Shown: piece by piece, positions 1-9,703 of the stretch
How positions within the stretch are numbered: the stretch's first letter is position 1
How the letters are laid out: each line of letters opens with the position of its first letter
NCBI RefSeq assembly: GCF_013347965.1
Contig: NZ_CP048810.1
Span: 3,843,501 to 3,907,500, forward strand
From: Pseudomonas bijieensis
GTDB taxonomy: Bacteria; Pseudomonadota; Gammaproteobacteria; Pseudomonadales; Pseudomonadaceae
Direction of reading: 5' to 3'
DNA: 64,000 nt
Program-made: the position numbers and the translations under genes
Notes under the pieces: generated by a model
What the model was told of the DNA's origin: nothing
What the model saw: only the letters and a program-made list of their open reading frames with translations
Databases searched by the model: none

Positions 1-1
1 C

Positions 2-463
2 ACGAGCAACTTCCTCACGGTAGTCAAGGAAGGTCGCAAGCCAGGCCTGCAATTGCAGCGACAAGGCCAAGCAGTAGACATGCAGGCCTGGGCCGTCGAA
101 CTGCTGGAAAAAATCGCCCCGCTGGCCTCGCTGCTCGACCAGAGCCACGGTGGCGACGCCCACCGCCAGGCCTTGGACGCGCAACTGGCGAAGGTCCGTG
201 ATCCGTCCCTGACACCTTCCGCCCAAGTGCTGGCCGCCATGGCCGAGCATCAGGAAAGCTTTGCCCAGTTCTCCCTGCGCCAAAGCAAGGTCCACGCCGA
301 ATTCTTCCGCGCCGAGCCGTTACCAGCCCAGGAGCAGACAGCGTTCGAAGATGCCGCCCGGGAATCCCTGGTTCAACAAACTGAACTGGAGCAGAACGAA
401 GTGGGGGATTTCGATGTGTTCGTGGGTTCGTATCAAGCGAGCATTCTGGCGATCAGTAACTGA
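2..463 (+). CDS. gshA: Glutamate-cysteine ligase, C-terminal part (cut by window edge)
   Basis: The reading frame is open to the left edge and ends at 463, giving about 153 residues. They resemble the C-terminal third of the gamma-proteobacterial glutamate-cysteine ligase (about 520 residues), which makes gamma-glutamylcysteine from glutamate and cysteine in the first step of glutathione synthesis in the cytoplasm. The tail is helical, rich in Glu and Gln, and ends in [10 protein letters not shown], as I recall for Pseudomonas GshA. The catalytic domain lies outside the window, so the name rests on the tail alone. A hairpin repeat follows, and the next gene starts about 250 bases downstream. 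Confidence 0.75.
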   Translation, partial: TSNFLTVVKEGRKPGLQLQRQGQAVDMQAWAVELLEKIAPLASLLDQSHGGDAHRQALDAQLAKVRDPSLTPSAQVLAAMAEHQESFAQFSLRQSKVHAEFFRAEPLPAQEQTAFEDAARESLVQQTELEQNEVGDFDVFVGSYQASILAISN

Positions 464-487
464 TCCCTCTTTGATCAGGACGCTTTT

Positions 488-579
488 TGTGGCGAGGGAG
501 CTTGCTCCCGCTGGACTGCGAAGCAGGCCCCTTTTACGGCTGCTGCGCAGCCGAGCGGGAGCAAGCTCCCTCGCCACAA
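488..579. repeat. REPIN-like paired hairpin, family A
   Basis: TGTGGCGAGGGAGCTTGCTC at the left end is mirrored by GAGCAAGCTCCCTCGCCACA at the right end, with a GCTGCGCAGC-type inner stem. The whole folds back on itself between gshA and tauA. Related elements lie at 4259, 14769 and 57681. Confidence 0.85.
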
Positions 580-611
580 GGGTTTCCAGTGTGGCTTATA
601 GATTTTTTCGA

Positions 612-648
612 AAATAAGCTCATTCGAAAAAGTTATTTATTTTTGAAT
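612..648 (+). promoter_or_regulatory. AT-rich candidate control element upstream of tauA
   Basis: AAATAAGC at 612-619 and TTATTTTTGAAT at about 637-648 form a bipartite AT-rich block ending about 60 bases before tauA. The same two blocks with similar spacing occur upstream of tcyJ (11067-11105). A CysB-type activator site is an inference. Confidence 0.4.
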
Positions 649-709
649 TCTTAGATCATTTAGTCTCCTCCAACGCCGAACATCCGGCGGCCTGTTGAGG
701 AGCTTTCCC

Positions 710-1687
710 ATGACTTTGCGTTTCCCCCTTCGCCTTCTCGCGGCCGCCTCCCTGGCCGTCACCAGTTTTTTTGCCCAGGCAGCCGACCTGACCGTTGCCT
801 ACCAGACCACCGTCGACCCGGCCAAAGTCGCCCAGGCCGATGGCGCCTATGAAAAAGCCACCCAAGCCAAGATCGACTGGCGCAAGTTCGACAACGGTGC
901 CGATGTCATCACCGCCATCGCCTCGGGCGACGTGCAGATCGGCTACCTCGGCTCCAGCCCGTTGACCGCGGCCATCACCCGCAAGGTCCCGGTGGAAACC
1001 TTCCTCATCGCCACCCAGATCGGCGCCGCCGAGGCCTTGGTGGTTCGCGACGGTTCCGGGATCAAAACCCCACAAGACCTGATCGGCAAGAAGATCGCCG
1101 TGCCGTTCGTCTCCACCGGCCATTACAGCCTGCTCGCCGCGTTGAAGCACTGGAACATCGACCCGTCGAAAGTCACCGTCCTCAACCTCGCGCCACCGGC
1201 CATCATCGCCGCCTGGAAGCGCGGCGACATCGACGCCACCTACGTCTGGGATCCAGCCCTGGGCGTGGCCAAGGAGAACGGCAAGGTATTGATCACATCC
1301 GCGGAACTGGCCAAGTTCGGCGCACCGACCTTCGACGCCTGGATCGTGCGCAAGGACTTCGCCCAGAAGCATCCTGAAATCGTCACCGCTTTCGCCAAAG
1401 TCACCCTGGATGCCTACGCCCAGTACCGCAAGGATCCACAAGCCTGGCTGGCCGATGCGTCCAACGTCGACAAACTGGTGAAGCTCTCCGGCGCCAAGGC
1501 CAGCGACATTCCGCTATTGCTGCAAGGCAACGTCTTTCCCCTGGCGGCCGATCAGGTCGTGAGCCTCGGCGCACCAACCACCCAAGCCATCACCGACACC
1601 GCGGCGTTCCTGAAAGAACAAGGCAAGGTCGAAGCCGTGCTGCCGGACTACGCGCCTTACGTCAGCGCCAAATACATCACTCGCTGA
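710..1687 (+). CDS. tauA: Taurine ABC transporter, periplasmic substrate-binding protein
   Basis: This 325-residue protein has a signal peptide of about 23 residues ending in FAQA and a mature NMT1/TauA-like fold. Recognisable stretches are GDVQIGYLGSSPLTAA (substrate cleft), SGIKTPQDLIGKKIAVPF and DIDATYVWDPAL. It would capture taurine (2-aminoethanesulfonate) in the periplasm and deliver it to TauBC. I chose the ATG at 710 because GAGGAG lies 8 bases upstream and the signal peptide starts there; a TTG at 695 would lengthen the n-region without benefit. It is the first gene of tauABCD. An AT-rich element at 612-648 upstream resembles the one in front of tcyJ, suggesting sulfur-starvation (CysB-type) control. 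Confidence 0.93.
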   Translation: MTLRFPLRLLAAASLAVTSFFAQAADLTVAYQTTVDPAKVAQADGAYEKATQAKIDWRKFDNGADVITAIASGDVQIGYLGSSPLTAAITRKVPVETFLIATQIGAAEALVVRDGSGIKTPQDLIGKKIAVPFVSTGHYSLLAALKHWNIDPSKVTVLNLAPPAIIAAWKRGDIDATYVWDPALGVAKENGKVLITSAELAKFGAPTFDAWIVRKDFAQKHPEIVTAFAKVTLDAYAQYRKDPQAWLADASNVDKLVKLSGAKASDIPLLLQGNVFPLAADQVVSLGAPTTQAITDTAAFLKEQGKVEAVLPDYAPYVSAKYITR

Positions 1688-1708
1688 TTGGAAAAAGGGA
1701 GACACGCG

Positions 1709-2503
1709 ATGGCCTTGCTACAGCTGGAGCGCATCAGCGCACAGTACCCCGGCGCGGCGGAACCTGTGCTGGCGGATATTTCCCTGACCCTGGGGCCCCG
1801 GCAACTGCTGGTTGCCCTCGGCCCGTCCGGCAGTGGCAAGACTTCGCTGTTGAACCTGATTGCCGGGTTCGTCGAACCCAGCGCCGGGCAGATCACCCTG
1901 GACGGCGTACCGGTCAAGGGGCCGAGTGCCGAACGCGGCGTGGTGTTCCAGGACGATGCGCTGCTGCCTTGGCAGGACGTGCTGGCAAACGTTGGGTTCG
2001 GCCTGGAACTGGCCGGGGTTGCCAAGCAAAAGCGCGAAGCCCGGGCCCGGGAAATGCTTGCCCTGGTGGACCTGGCCGGTTTCGAGCAACGCCGCGTCTG
2101 GCAGCTCTCCGGCGGCCAGAAGCAGCGTGTTGGCCTGGCCCGGGCATTGGCGGCCGACCCGCGCGTGCTGTTGATGGACGAGCCTTTCGGCGCGCTGGAC
2201 GCTTTCACCCGCGAGCATATGCAGGAACTGTTACTACAAGTCTGGCAGCGCACCGCCAAGCCGGTGTTCCTGATTACCCATGACATTGAAGAGGCCGTGT
2301 TCCTCGCTACCGACTTGATCCTGTTGGCGCCAAACCCGGGGCAAGTCGTCGAGCGCCTGAGCCTGGATTTCGGCCAGCGCTATGGGGCCGGGGAGTCGGC
2401 GCGATCGATCAAGTCCGACCCGCGCTTTATCGAAACCCGCGAGCATGTACTCGCCAAGGTGTTCGCCCAACGCAGCGCCACTCGACCACAGGAGAGCGCA
2501 TGA
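1709..2503 (+). CDS. tauB: Taurine ABC transporter, ATP-binding protein
   Basis: This 264-residue cytoplasmic ATPase energises taurine import. It has the Walker [10 protein letters not shown] at about residues 38-46, the Q-loop [10 protein letters not shown], the signature LSGGQKQR, the Walker [13 protein letters not shown] and the switch His in ITHD. The length matches the NitT/TauT ATPase family (about 255-265 residues). The ATG at 1709 has AGGGA 9 bases upstream, 21 bases after tauA ends. The gene's end overlaps the start of tauC by four bases (ATGA), so the two are translationally coupled. Confidence 0.93.
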   Translation: MALLQLERISAQYPGAAEPVLADISLTLGPRQLLVALGPSGSGKTSLLNLIAGFVEPSAGQITLDGVPVKGPSAERGVVFQDDALLPWQDVLANVGFGLELAGVAKQKREARAREMLALVDLAGFEQRRVWQLSGGQKQRVGLARALAADPRVLLMDEPFGALDAFTREHMQELLLQVWQRTAKPVFLITHDIEEAVFLATDLILLAPNPGQVVERLSLDFGQRYGAGESARSIKSDPRFIETREHVLAKVFAQRSATRPQESA

Positions 2504-3342
2504 TGAGCAGCTACGAAATTCCAGCCGTGGTCAGTGACGCGGCGCCCCAGCGCTCGGCCATCGGCCCGAGCCCCAACCTGAGCACACGTTGGATCAGCGG
2601 CTTGACCCTGATCGCACTGCTGGCGGTCTGGTGGGCCGTCACGGCCAGTGGCCTGATCGAACCGCTGTTCCTGCCCTCGCCGTCTGCCGTGCTGCAAAAG
2701 GGCTGGCTGCTGGCGACCAGCGGCTACATGGACTCCACCCTCTGGCAACACTTGGCCGCCAGCCTTGAACGCATCGGCCTGGGCCTGTTGTTCGCGGTAC
2801 TGACAGCGGTGCCAGTGGGCATCGCCATTGGTGCCAACCGCATCGCTCGCGGCGTGCTCGATCCGTTGATCGAGTTCTACCGGCCGATTCCACCGTTGGC
2901 ATATCTGCCGTTGATCGTGATCTGGTGCGGCATCGGTGAGTTGTCGAAAGTGCTGTTGATCTACCTGGCGATCTTCGCCCCGATCGCCATCGCCACCGCC
3001 ACGGGTGTGCGCACCGTCGACCGGGCCAAGTTGCGCGCGGCACAATCGTTGGGCGCCACGCGGGCCCAGTTGATTCGCCATGTGATCGTGCCCAGTGCCT
3101 TGCCGGACATTCTCACCGGCATTCGCATTGGCCTGGGCGTGGGTTGGTCGACCCTGGTGGCCGCCGAGCTGATTGCCGCCACCAGCGGCCTGGGGTTCAT
3201 GGTTCAGTCAGCGGCGCAGTTCCTGGTCACCGATGTGGTGGTGCTGGGGATCCTGGTGATCGCACTGATCGCCTTCGCCATGGAAATGGGCTTGCGCGCC
3301 CTGCAACGCAAACTGGTGCCGTGGCACGGCCAGCCCCATTGA
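2500..3342 (+). CDS. tauC: Taurine ABC transporter, permease
   Basis: This 280-residue inner-membrane permease of the BPD_transp_1 family has about six hydrophobic segments. The cytoplasmic EAA-like loop is [20 protein letters not shown], which couples to TauB. The N-terminal 35 residues are soluble. Two adjacent ATG codons (2500 and 2503) are possible starts; 2500 overlaps the tauB stop and follows AGGAGAG. The protein forms the taurine channel with TauA and TauB. Confidence 0.92.
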   Translation: MMSSYEIPAVVSDAAPQRSAIGPSPNLSTRWISGLTLIALLAVWWAVTASGLIEPLFLPSPSAVLQKGWLLATSGYMDSTLWQHLAASLERIGLGLLFAVLTAVPVGIAIGANRIARGVLDPLIEFYRPIPPLAYLPLIVIWCGIGELSKVLLIYLAIFAPIAIATATGVRTVDRAKLRAAQSLGATRAQLIRHVIVPSALPDILTGIRIGLGVGWSTLVAAELIAATSGLGFMVQSAAQFLVTDVVVLGILVIALIAFAMEMGLRALQRKLVPWHGQPH

Positions 3343-3393
3343 TAGCCAATGACCACGCCGACCATTCGGCGCCCCCACTGCGAGAACACGACA

Positions 3394-4236
3394 ATGAGCC
3401 GCCCGACCATTACTCCTTTGAGCATCGCCCTCGGCGCGCAGATCAGCGGGATCGACATCAGCCAGCCCTTGAGCCCGGAACATCGCGACGTCATCGAGCA
3501 GGCCCTGCTTGAGCATCAGGTGCTGTTCTTTCGCGACCAGCCCATCGAACCGACGCAGCAAGCGCGATTCGCCGGATATTTTGGCGACCTGCACATTCAT
3601 CCGATCTACCCCAACATACCGGAGCAGCCGCAAGTCCTGGTGCTCGACACTGCCGTCACCGATGTTCGCGACAACGCCGTGTGGCACACCGACGTGACCT
3701 TTCTCCCGACGCCCGCGATGGGCGCGGTGCTCAGCGCCAAACTGCTGCCGGCGTTTGGCGGAGATACGTTGTGGGCCAGTGGCATCGCGGCTTACGAAGC
3801 CTTGTCGGCGCCGTTGAAGCGCTTACTGGAAGGCCTGACGGCGACTCACGACTTCACCCGCTCGTTTCCCTTGGAGCGTTTTGGCAACAGCGCCGAAGAC
3901 CTGGCGCGCTGGGAAGAAGCACGGCGGAAAAACCCGCCGCTGTCCCATCCGGTGATCCGCACCCACCCGGTGAGTGGGCGTCGGTCGCTGTTCGTCAATG
4001 AAGGCTTCACGACAAGGATCAACGAGCTATCGGAAAGCGAAAGCGAGGTGATCCTGAAACTGCTGTTCGCCCACGCCACCCGCCCGGAATTCACCCTGCG
4101 CTGGCGTTGGCAGGTCAACGATGTGGCGTTCTGGGACAACCGCGTCACCCAGCATTTCGCCGTGGACGACTATCGCCCGGCCCGGCGGGTGATGCACCGG
4201 GCGACGGTGTTGGGGGATGTGCCGTTTTTCAGGTGA
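3394..4236 (+). CDS. tauD: Taurine dioxygenase (alpha-ketoglutarate dependent)
   Basis: TauD hydroxylates taurine at C1 using Fe(II), O2 and 2-oxoglutarate. The product breaks down to sulfite and aminoacetaldehyde, which frees the sulfur. The 280-residue length matches E. coli TauD (about 283). The iron triad is visible: H98 and D100 in WHTDVTF and the distal His in [10 protein letters not shown], followed by the 2-oxoglutarate-binding Arg in [11 protein letters not shown] chose the ATG at 3394 because an in-frame ATG at 3349 adds 15 residues with no similarity to the family. It lies 51 bases after tauC and closes the operon. Confidence 0.93.
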   Translation: MSRPTITPLSIALGAQISGIDISQPLSPEHRDVIEQALLEHQVLFFRDQPIEPTQQARFAGYFGDLHIHPIYPNIPEQPQVLVLDTAVTDVRDNAVWHTDVTFLPTPAMGAVLSAKLLPAFGGDTLWASGIAAYEALSAPLKRLLEGLTATHDFTRSFPLERFGNSAEDLARWEEARRKNPPLSHPVIRTHPVSGRRSLFVNEGFTTRINELSESESEVILKLLFAHATRPEFTLRWRWQVNDVAFWDNRVTQHFAVDDYRPARRVMHRATVLGDVPFFR

Positions 4237-4258
4237 GGCACTGAATCTGAATTGCTCT

Positions 4259-4390
4259 TGTGGCGAGGGGATTTATCCCCGCTCGGCTGCACAGCAGCCC
4301 CAAAACAGATAACTCGATTCCACCTGATACACCGCGTGCTCAGGTTTGGGGTTGCTTCGCAGCCCAACGGGGATAAATCCCCTCGCCACA
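4259..4390. repeat. REPIN-like paired hairpin, family A
   Basis: TGTGGCGAGGGGATTTATCC at the left end is mirrored by GGATAAATCCCCTCGCCACA at the right, with GGCTGC/GCAGCC inner blocks. It sits between the convergent 3' ends of tauD and the aldo/keto reductase, filling most of that gap. Confidence 0.85.
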
Positions 4391-4422
4391 GGGTTTTGTG
4401 TTCACCGTACTTGCAGAGGTGG

Positions 4423-5460
4423 TTACTCCGCCGACGAAGGTTTCTCCCAAAGATTGATTCCGCCCTCCTGGGCAAACCGGTCGATCTCGGCCAGTTCTTC
4501 AGCGCTAAAGCTCAGGTTCTTCAGTGCCCCGACGTTCTCGATGATCTGCTCCGGCCGGCTGGCGCCGATCAGGGCGGAGGTGACCCGGGGATCACGCAGG
4601 GTCCAGGCCAGGGCCATTTGCGCCAGGCTCTGCCCGCGCCGCTGGGCGATCTCATTGAGCGCGCGCACGTGGGCGATGTTCTCCTCCGACAGGTGCGAAG
4701 CCTGCAACGAGCCGCCGCCCGGACGGTTCACCCGCGCATCGGCCGGAACGCCCTTGAGGTACTTGTCGGTCAGCAGGCCCTGGGCCAGTGGCGTGAAGGC
4801 GATCACACCGGTACCCAGTTCGTCGGTGGCGTCCAGCAGGTCTTTCTCCACCCAGCGGTTGAGCAGGTTGTAGGCCGGCTGGTGGATCAGCAGCGGGACT
4901 TTCCACTCCTTGAGCAGCGCCGCCATTTCCCGGGTCTTCACCCCGGAATACGAGGAGATGCCAATGTACAACGCCTTGCCCTGCTGCACTGCGGTGGCCA
5001 GCGCACTGGCGGTTTCTTCCAGTGGCGTATCGGGGTCAAAGCGGTGGGAATAGAAGATATCCACGTAGTCGAGCCCCAGGCGTTGCAGGCTCTGGTCAAG
5101 GCTGGCGAGCACGTATTTGCGCGAGCCACCGCCCTGACCGTAAGGCCCCGGCCACATGTCCCAACCGGCCTTGCTGGAGATGATCAATTCATCGCGGTAC
5201 TGCTTGAAGTCTTCGCGCAGCAGTCGACCGAAATTGATCTCGGCGCTGCCGTACGGCGGGCCGTAGTTGTTCGCCAGGTCGAAGTGGTTGATACCCAGGT
5301 CGAACGCCGTGCGCAGCAGGGCGCGCTGGGTGTCGATGGGCGTACTGTCACCAAAGTTGTGCCACAACCCCAGCGACAGCGCTGGCAGCACCAGCCCACT
5401 GCGACCGACGCGGCGGTAAGGAATGGACTCGTAACGGTTTTCGGCAGCGGTGTAGGTCAT
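4423..5460 (-). CDS. Aldo/keto reductase, L-glyceraldehyde-3-phosphate reductase type (YghZ-like)
   Basis: This 345-residue NADPH-dependent reductase has a TIM-barrel fold. The catalytic tetrad is visible as Asp and Tyr in FDLANNYGPPYG, Lys in IISSKAG and His in FYSHRFD. The C-terminal cofactor-binding stretch is SALIGASRPEQIIENVGAL. Length and the PYGSAEINFGR stretch fit the E. coli YghZ/Gpr group, which reduces L-glyceraldehyde 3-phosphate and methylglyoxal. The start at 5460 gives MTYTAAENRYE, as in that family; an upstream in-frame ATG at 5502 is less likely. It is monocistronic and convergent with tauD, and the exact substrate here is inferred. Confidence 0.85.
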   Translation of the reverse strand: MTYTAAENRYESIPYRRVGRSGLVLPALSLGLWHNFGDSTPIDTQRALLRTAFDLGINHFDLANNYGPPYGSAEINFGRLLREDFKQYRDELIISSKAGWDMWPGPYGQGGGSRKYVLASLDQSLQRLGLDYVDIFYSHRFDPDTPLEETASALATAVQQGKALYIGISSYSGVKTREMAALLKEWKVPLLIHQPAYNLLNRWVEKDLLDATDELGTGVIAFTPLAQGLLTDKYLKGVPADARVNRPGGGSLQASHLSEENIAHVRALNEIAQRRGQSLAQMALAWTLRDPRVTSALIGASRPEQIIENVGALKNLSFSAEELAEIDRFAQEGGINLWEKPSSAE

Positions 5461-5543
5461 CGAAAGGCTCTCTGTTCGCACGCTTGTGGCACAAGCTAAC
5501 ATTTCACAGACGCCTCGGTCAGGCTGAAAGTTCGCATATCAGG

Positions 5544-5633
5544 TGTGGGAGCGGGCTTGCTCGCGAAAGCGGTGTGTCAGTCAGCACAAATTTCGAATTT
5601 GCCGACGCATTCGCGAGCAAGCCCGCTCCCACA
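5544..5633. repeat. REPIN-like paired hairpin, family B
   Basis: TGTGGGAGCGGGCTTGCTCG at the left pairs with CGAGCAAGCCCGCTCCCACA at the right, around a short loop. It lies between the aldo/keto reductase and the LysR-type regulator. Confidence 0.85.
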
Positions 5634-5666
5634 GGGTTTGGCAGTGCCAGGAAATCGGAGGGCACA

Positions 5667-6557
5667 CTAACGCGTCTGCGCAAACACCTCCGCCACCCAA
5701 TCCACGAACACCCGCACCCGTGGCGACATGAGTCGGTTGTGCGGATAAAGCACCGAGACCGGCATGGACGGTGGTGGGGTGGCGGGGAGGACTTCCTGCA
5801 TCAGGCCCTGCCGGATCGGCTCTTGCATTCGGTAATACGGGCATTGGATCAAGCCCAGGCCGGCAATGGCCGAGGCGGCGTAGATTTCGGCACCGGACAC
5901 CGACAACGTCCCCCCAATCGGCACCTCCTTGAGTTCGCCATCGACCATGAACTCGAACGGATAGAGCTTGCTGGTGGTCCGCGAGACGTAATTCACCGCC
6001 CGGTGATGTTTCAAGTCATCGAGGCTTTTCGGTTCGCCGTACTGGCGCAGGTAACCGGGGCTGGCACAGGTGATCTGCCGAAGGTTGGCGACACGTCGGC
6101 CAATCAATGACGAGTCCGTCAGCGCACCGGAGCGCAACACGCAATCGACGCCCTCGGCAATCAGGTCGACGAAACGATCCGCCTCGCTGATAAACAGTTC
6201 TATTTCGGGGTAGCGGGCCATGAATTGCGGCAACGCCGGGATCACGAAATACCTGGCCTGAGTGCCATGCAGGTCTACTCTGAGTTTGCCCTTGGGCGCC
6301 ACGCCGCGAAACGCCAGCTCGGCTTCTTCGAGTTCCGCCAGCAATTGCACGCAGCGCGGGTAGTAGGCTTCGCCGTCGAGGGTCGGGCGCACCTTGCGAG
6401 TGCTGCGCTCCAGCAAACGCACGCCCAGCCAGGCTTCGAATTGATTGAGCGTGTGGGTCAGCGTGGCCCGGGGCATGTTCAAGTCTTCAGCGGCCAGGGT
6501 GAAGCTGCTGCGTTCGTATATGCGGACAAATACCCTCATCGCCTTGACCTGGTCCAT
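5667..6557 (-). CDS. LysR-family transcriptional regulator
   Basis: This 296-residue regulator has a winged HTH in residues 1-60 (FTLAAEDLNMPRATLTHTLN, then RLLERSTRKV) and a LysR substrate-binding domain after about residue 90. It belongs to the large group with starts of the form MDQVKAMRVFVRIYE. It is divergent from the SDR gene at 6689 with a 131-base gap, the usual arrangement for a regulator controlling its neighbour. I cannot name the effector. The start is fixed by the conserved N-terminal helix. Confidence 0.9.
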   Translation of the reverse strand: MDQVKAMRVFVRIYERSSFTLAAEDLNMPRATLTHTLNQFEAWLGVRLLERSTRKVRPTLDGEAYYPRCVQLLAELEEAELAFRGVAPKGKLRVDLHGTQARYFVIPALPQFMARYPEIELFISEADRFVDLIAEGVDCVLRSGALTDSSLIGRRVANLRQITCASPGYLRQYGEPKSLDDLKHHRAVNYVSRTTSKLYPFEFMVDGELKEVPIGGTLSVSGAEIYAASAIAGLGLIQCPYYRMQEPIRQGLMQEVLPATPPPSMPVSVLYPHNRLMSPRVRVFVDWVAEVFAQTR

Positions 6558-6688
6558 TTGAATCCCGCGGGCTGATTGTTGAAAAAAATTGAACAGTCAA
6601 GGCAACTCTCGTGCATTTATCGCCAAGAGTAAACATGTGAATCTGGCTGCAACGAATCACAACCCCTCACTCTCAAAGGAACCCTCAC

Positions 6689-7429
6689 ATGACTGTTCAA
6701 AACTCGAAAGTTGCCATCGTGACCGGCGCCTCCCGCGGCATCGGCGCCGAAATCGCCAAGCAACTGGCCAGCGAAGGTTTTGCCGTCGTCATCAATTACG
6801 CCAACAGCGCCAGCGAGGCGTCCAAATTGGTGGTGCAGTTGCGCCAGGCCGGCCACCAAGCCATAGCGGTCAAGGCAGACGTGTCCTCTGCCGCGGATGT
6901 GCGGCAGATGTTCGATGAAACCGAAGCGAAACTGGGCAAGGTCGACGTGCTGATCAACAACGCCGGCATCCTCCAGGTGATGCCCCTGGCGCAGCACAGC
7001 GACGAGCTGTTCGAGCAGACGTTCGCCATCAACACCCGTGGCACCTTCAATACCCTGCGCGAAGCCGCGACCCGCCTGAACGACGGTGGCCGGATCGTGA
7101 ATTTTTCCAGCAGCACCGTTGGCCTGAACCTGCCCGGCTACTCGGTGTACATCGCCAGCAAGGCGGCGGTGGAGTCGCTGACCCAGGTGTTCGCCAAGGA
7201 ATTGCGCGGCCGCCAGATCACGGTCAATGCCGTGGCCCCCGGCCCGGTCGCCACTGAACTGTTCATGCATGGCAAGAGCGAGGAGCAGATCCAGAACTAC
7301 GCCAAGATGCCGCCCTTGGAACGCCTCGGCCAGCCGGAAGACATCGCCAGCATCATCGCGTTCCTGGTCAGTCCCGCCGCCGGCTGGGTGAACGGGCAGA
7401 TCTTGCGGGCCAACGGCGGCCTGGTCTGA
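6689..7429 (+). CDS. Short-chain dehydrogenase/reductase
   Basis: This 246-residue classical SDR has the NAD(P)-binding TGASRGIG at residues 12-19, NNAG at 90-93, the catalytic Ser near 140 and YxxxK at Tyr154/Lys158. PEDIASIIAFLVSPAAGWVNGQ near the end is the usual C-terminal stretch (split here in prose: PEDIAS, then WVNGQ). It would be a cytoplasmic oxidoreductase related to 3-oxoacyl-ACP reductases; the substrate is unknown. An AAAGGAA ribosome-binding site precedes the ATG. The divergent LysR gene probably controls it. Confidence 0.88.
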   Translation: MTVQNSKVAIVTGASRGIGAEIAKQLASEGFAVVINYANSASEASKLVVQLRQAGHQAIAVKADVSSAADVRQMFDETEAKLGKVDVLINNAGILQVMPLAQHSDELFEQTFAINTRGTFNTLREAATRLNDGGRIVNFSSSTVGLNLPGYSVYIASKAAVESLTQVFAKELRGRQITVNAVAPGPVATELFMHGKSEEQIQNYAKMPPLERLGQPEDIASIIAFLVSPAAGWVNGQILRANGGLV

Positions 7430-7458
7430 GGCTTTATTCTCCGTCGCCAGCCACACCG

Positions 7459-7527
7459 CCATCGCGAGCAGGCTCGCTCCCACAAGGCAATCACTTAAAC
7501 CTGTGGGAGCGAGCCTGCTCGCGATGG
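7459..7527. repeat. REPIN-like paired hairpin, family B (short loop)
   Basis: ATCGCGAGCAGGCTCGCTCC at the left pairs with GGAGCGAGCCTGCTCGCGAT at the right, separated by only about 20 bases. It sits between the convergent SDR and betT genes. Confidence 0.85.
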
Positions 7528-7582
7528 GGCCAGAGCGGTGCAGATGAAGATCTGCTCGGCTACCTTTATCCTTGGGCTTCGA

Positions 7583-9583
7583 TCAGCGCACCAGATGCAG
7601 GAACTGCAGGTGCCGCTCGTACTGGTCGAGAATGTCGTTGATCACCTGCTCCTTGGTGTAGCCCACCAGGTCGTAATCCTGGCTGCCTTCGCTCAGGTGT
7701 ACTTCGGCACGGTAGTAACGACGGTTGTTGAGTTCCTTCGAGCCCATGCCACCGCGAGCGAAGGATGGCGTGAAGTAGCCGCGCATCTGCACCTGGTAAA
7801 TGAACGGATGTTGCTCGCCGTGACCGATCTCCAGGCTGACGCTGTCATTGGCCGGGTCTGGCTGGGTCACCACCGTCAGGCCCTTCTCGACGAACACCGC
7901 GGTCACTTCTTCAATGGCCGGACGTACCGTGGTGTCGAGGAAACGGTACACCTCATCCCGAGACGGGAAATGCACCGCCTGGCTCAACCGCTGGCGCCAG
8001 CCGCCCGTGCCCCGGCGCGATCCAGATACCGGCGCCAGGGAATGCAATTGCGCGATCTGCTTCTGGGATTCCAGGTAGAACGCCTTGTGCAGGCCCCACA
8101 TCATCAACAGCAGAATCAGCGAGAACGGCAAGGAAGTCAGCACCACCGCCGACTTCAAGGCATCGATACTGCCGGAGAACAGCAACGCACTGGTCACCAG
8201 GGCGGTCATCGCGCCCCAGAACACTCGCAGCCATTTCGGCCCGTCCTCATCAGGGTTGCCGCCCTTGGCCGACAACGTCGACAGCACCACGGTACCGGAG
8301 TCGGCGGACGTGACAAAGAACACGAAGCTGATGAACACCGTGACCGCGATGACAGTCTTGCTCCACGGGTAGGTTTCCAGCAGCAGGTAAAGGCTCATCG
8401 ATGGATTTTCCAGGGCCGACATGCCCAGGGCGCTCATGCCGTGGTTCAGCACTTGGTCGATGGCGCTGTTGCCAAAGATCGACATCCACGCCAGGGTGAA
8501 CCCCAGGGGAATCAGCAGCACACCAAACACGAATTCGCGGATGGTGCGACCACGGGAAATCCGCGCGATGAACAGCCCCACGAACGGCGACCAGGCGATC
8601 CACCAGGCCCAGTAGAACACCGTCCAACCGCCCAGCCAGTCGCTGGGTTTGTCATAGGCGTACAGGTCGAAGCTCTTCATCGGCAAGGCACCGAGGTAAT
8701 CGCCGATGTTCTGGATCAAGGTGTTGAGCAAATGCTGGGTGGGCCCGGCAAACAGCACAAACAACAGCAACGCACAGGCCAACAACATGTTGATGTCGGA
8801 CATGACCCGCACGCCTTTGTCGACACCGGCCACCGCGACGATGATCGCCGCGCCCATCATCAGCACGATCAGGCCGACTTGAATCCATTGGGTGTGGGCG
8901 ACACCGAACAGGTAATCGAGCCCTGAATTCAGGTGCAATACCCCGAAGCCCATGTCCGCGCCGAGACCGAACACCGTGGCGATGATGCCGAAACCGTCCA
9001 CCGCATAGCCGATGGGGCCGTTGATGCGCTTGCCGATCAGCGGGTACAACGCCGAACGCAGGGCCAGAGGCAAATTGTGCCGATAGGCGAAGTACGCCAG
9101 GGCCATGCCGACGAAGGCGAACACGCCCCAACCGTGCAGGCCCCAGTGCAGAAACAGAATCTGCATGGCCTGGCGCGCCGCGTCAGCGGTACCGGCCTCG
9201 CCCTGGGGCGGCTGCACCAAGTGGGTCAACGGCTCGGAGACGCAGAAGAAAAATAGCGTGATGCTGATGCCGGCGGCGAACAGCATGCCAGCCCAGGACA
9301 GGTAACTGAATTCGGGTTCGTCGTGGTCGGCACCGAGCTTGATCTTGCCGTAGCCGGACAAGGCGGTGACCACCACGAAGACCAGATACAGCGTCATCGC
9401 CAGCATGTAATACCAGCCGACCGTATTGGCCGCCCAGTTCTGCGCCGCCAGCAGCCAGGCACCGGCCTGCTCCGGCACGGCAATCACCACCAGGCCGAAC
9501 AACAGGATGAAAGTCGCCGCGAAATAAAACACCGGCGGGTTCATGCGGACCAGGCCGCTGGGTGGGAGGGACGAGGCACTCAT
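7583..9583 (-). CDS. betT: BCCT-family choline/betaine transporter, BetT-like
   Basis: This 666-residue inner-membrane carrier has about twelve transmembrane segments. The BCCT signature region is visible (FYWAWWIAWSPFVGLFIARI), as is the Trp-rich substrate box. A C-terminal cytoplasmic domain of about 150 residues follows, as in E. coli BetT (677 residues), where it senses osmotic stress. Likely substrate is choline, taken up with protons; carnitine or betaine cannot be excluded. The start at 9583 has GGAG about 10 bases upstream. A TetR-type palindrome lies 93 bases upstream at 9676-9703. No betI, betA or betB is in the window. Confidence 0.88.
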   Translation of the reverse strand: MSASSLPPSGLVRMNPPVFYFAATFILLFGLVVIAVPEQAGAWLLAAQNWAANTVGWYYMLAMTLYLVFVVVTALSGYGKIKLGADHDEPEFSYLSWAGMLFAAGISITLFFFCVSEPLTHLVQPPQGEAGTADAARQAMQILFLHWGLHGWGVFAFVGMALAYFAYRHNLPLALRSALYPLIGKRINGPIGYAVDGFGIIATVFGLGADMGFGVLHLNSGLDYLFGVAHTQWIQVGLIVLMMGAAIIVAVAGVDKGVRVMSDINMLLACALLLFVLFAGPTQHLLNTLIQNIGDYLGALPMKSFDLYAYDKPSDWLGGWTVFYWAWWIAWSPFVGLFIARISRGRTIREFVFGVLLIPLGFTLAWMSIFGNSAIDQVLNHGMSALGMSALENPSMSLYLLLETYPWSKTVIAVTVFISFVFFVTSADSGTVVLSTLSAKGGNPDEDGPKWLRVFWGAMTALVTSALLFSGSIDALKSAVVLTSLPFSLILLLMMWGLHKAFYLESQKQIAQLHSLAPVSGSRRGTGGWRQRLSQAVHFPSRDEVYRFLDTTVRPAIEEVTAVFVEKGLTVVTQPDPANDSVSLEIGHGEQHPFIYQVQMRGYFTPSFARGGMGSKELNNRRYYRAEVHLSEGSQDYDLVGYTKEQVINDILDQYERHLQFLHLVR

Positions 9584-9675
9584 GGGCAGTGCACTCCGGA
9601 AAGCGAAAGGATGGCGGTCGAAAACGGACTCGGCAAAGGCAAGCCTCCTGTTGTGAGCGGGCAGCAAACCGACGG

Positions 9676-9703
9676 TTTAACTTGAATGAACGTTCAAGTT
9701 AAA
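9676..9703. promoter_or_regulatory. TetR-type operator palindrome upstream of betT (possible BetI site)
   Basis: TTTAACTTGAA and TTCAAGTTAAA are perfect 11-base inverted arms around a 6-base centre (TGAACG). A second palindrome, TGAACGTTCA, is nested in the right half. The size and symmetry fit TetR-family operators. The ATTGAACGTTCAAT-like core recalls BetI sites, so repression of betT by a BetI encoded elsewhere is a reasonable inference. Confidence 0.65.
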
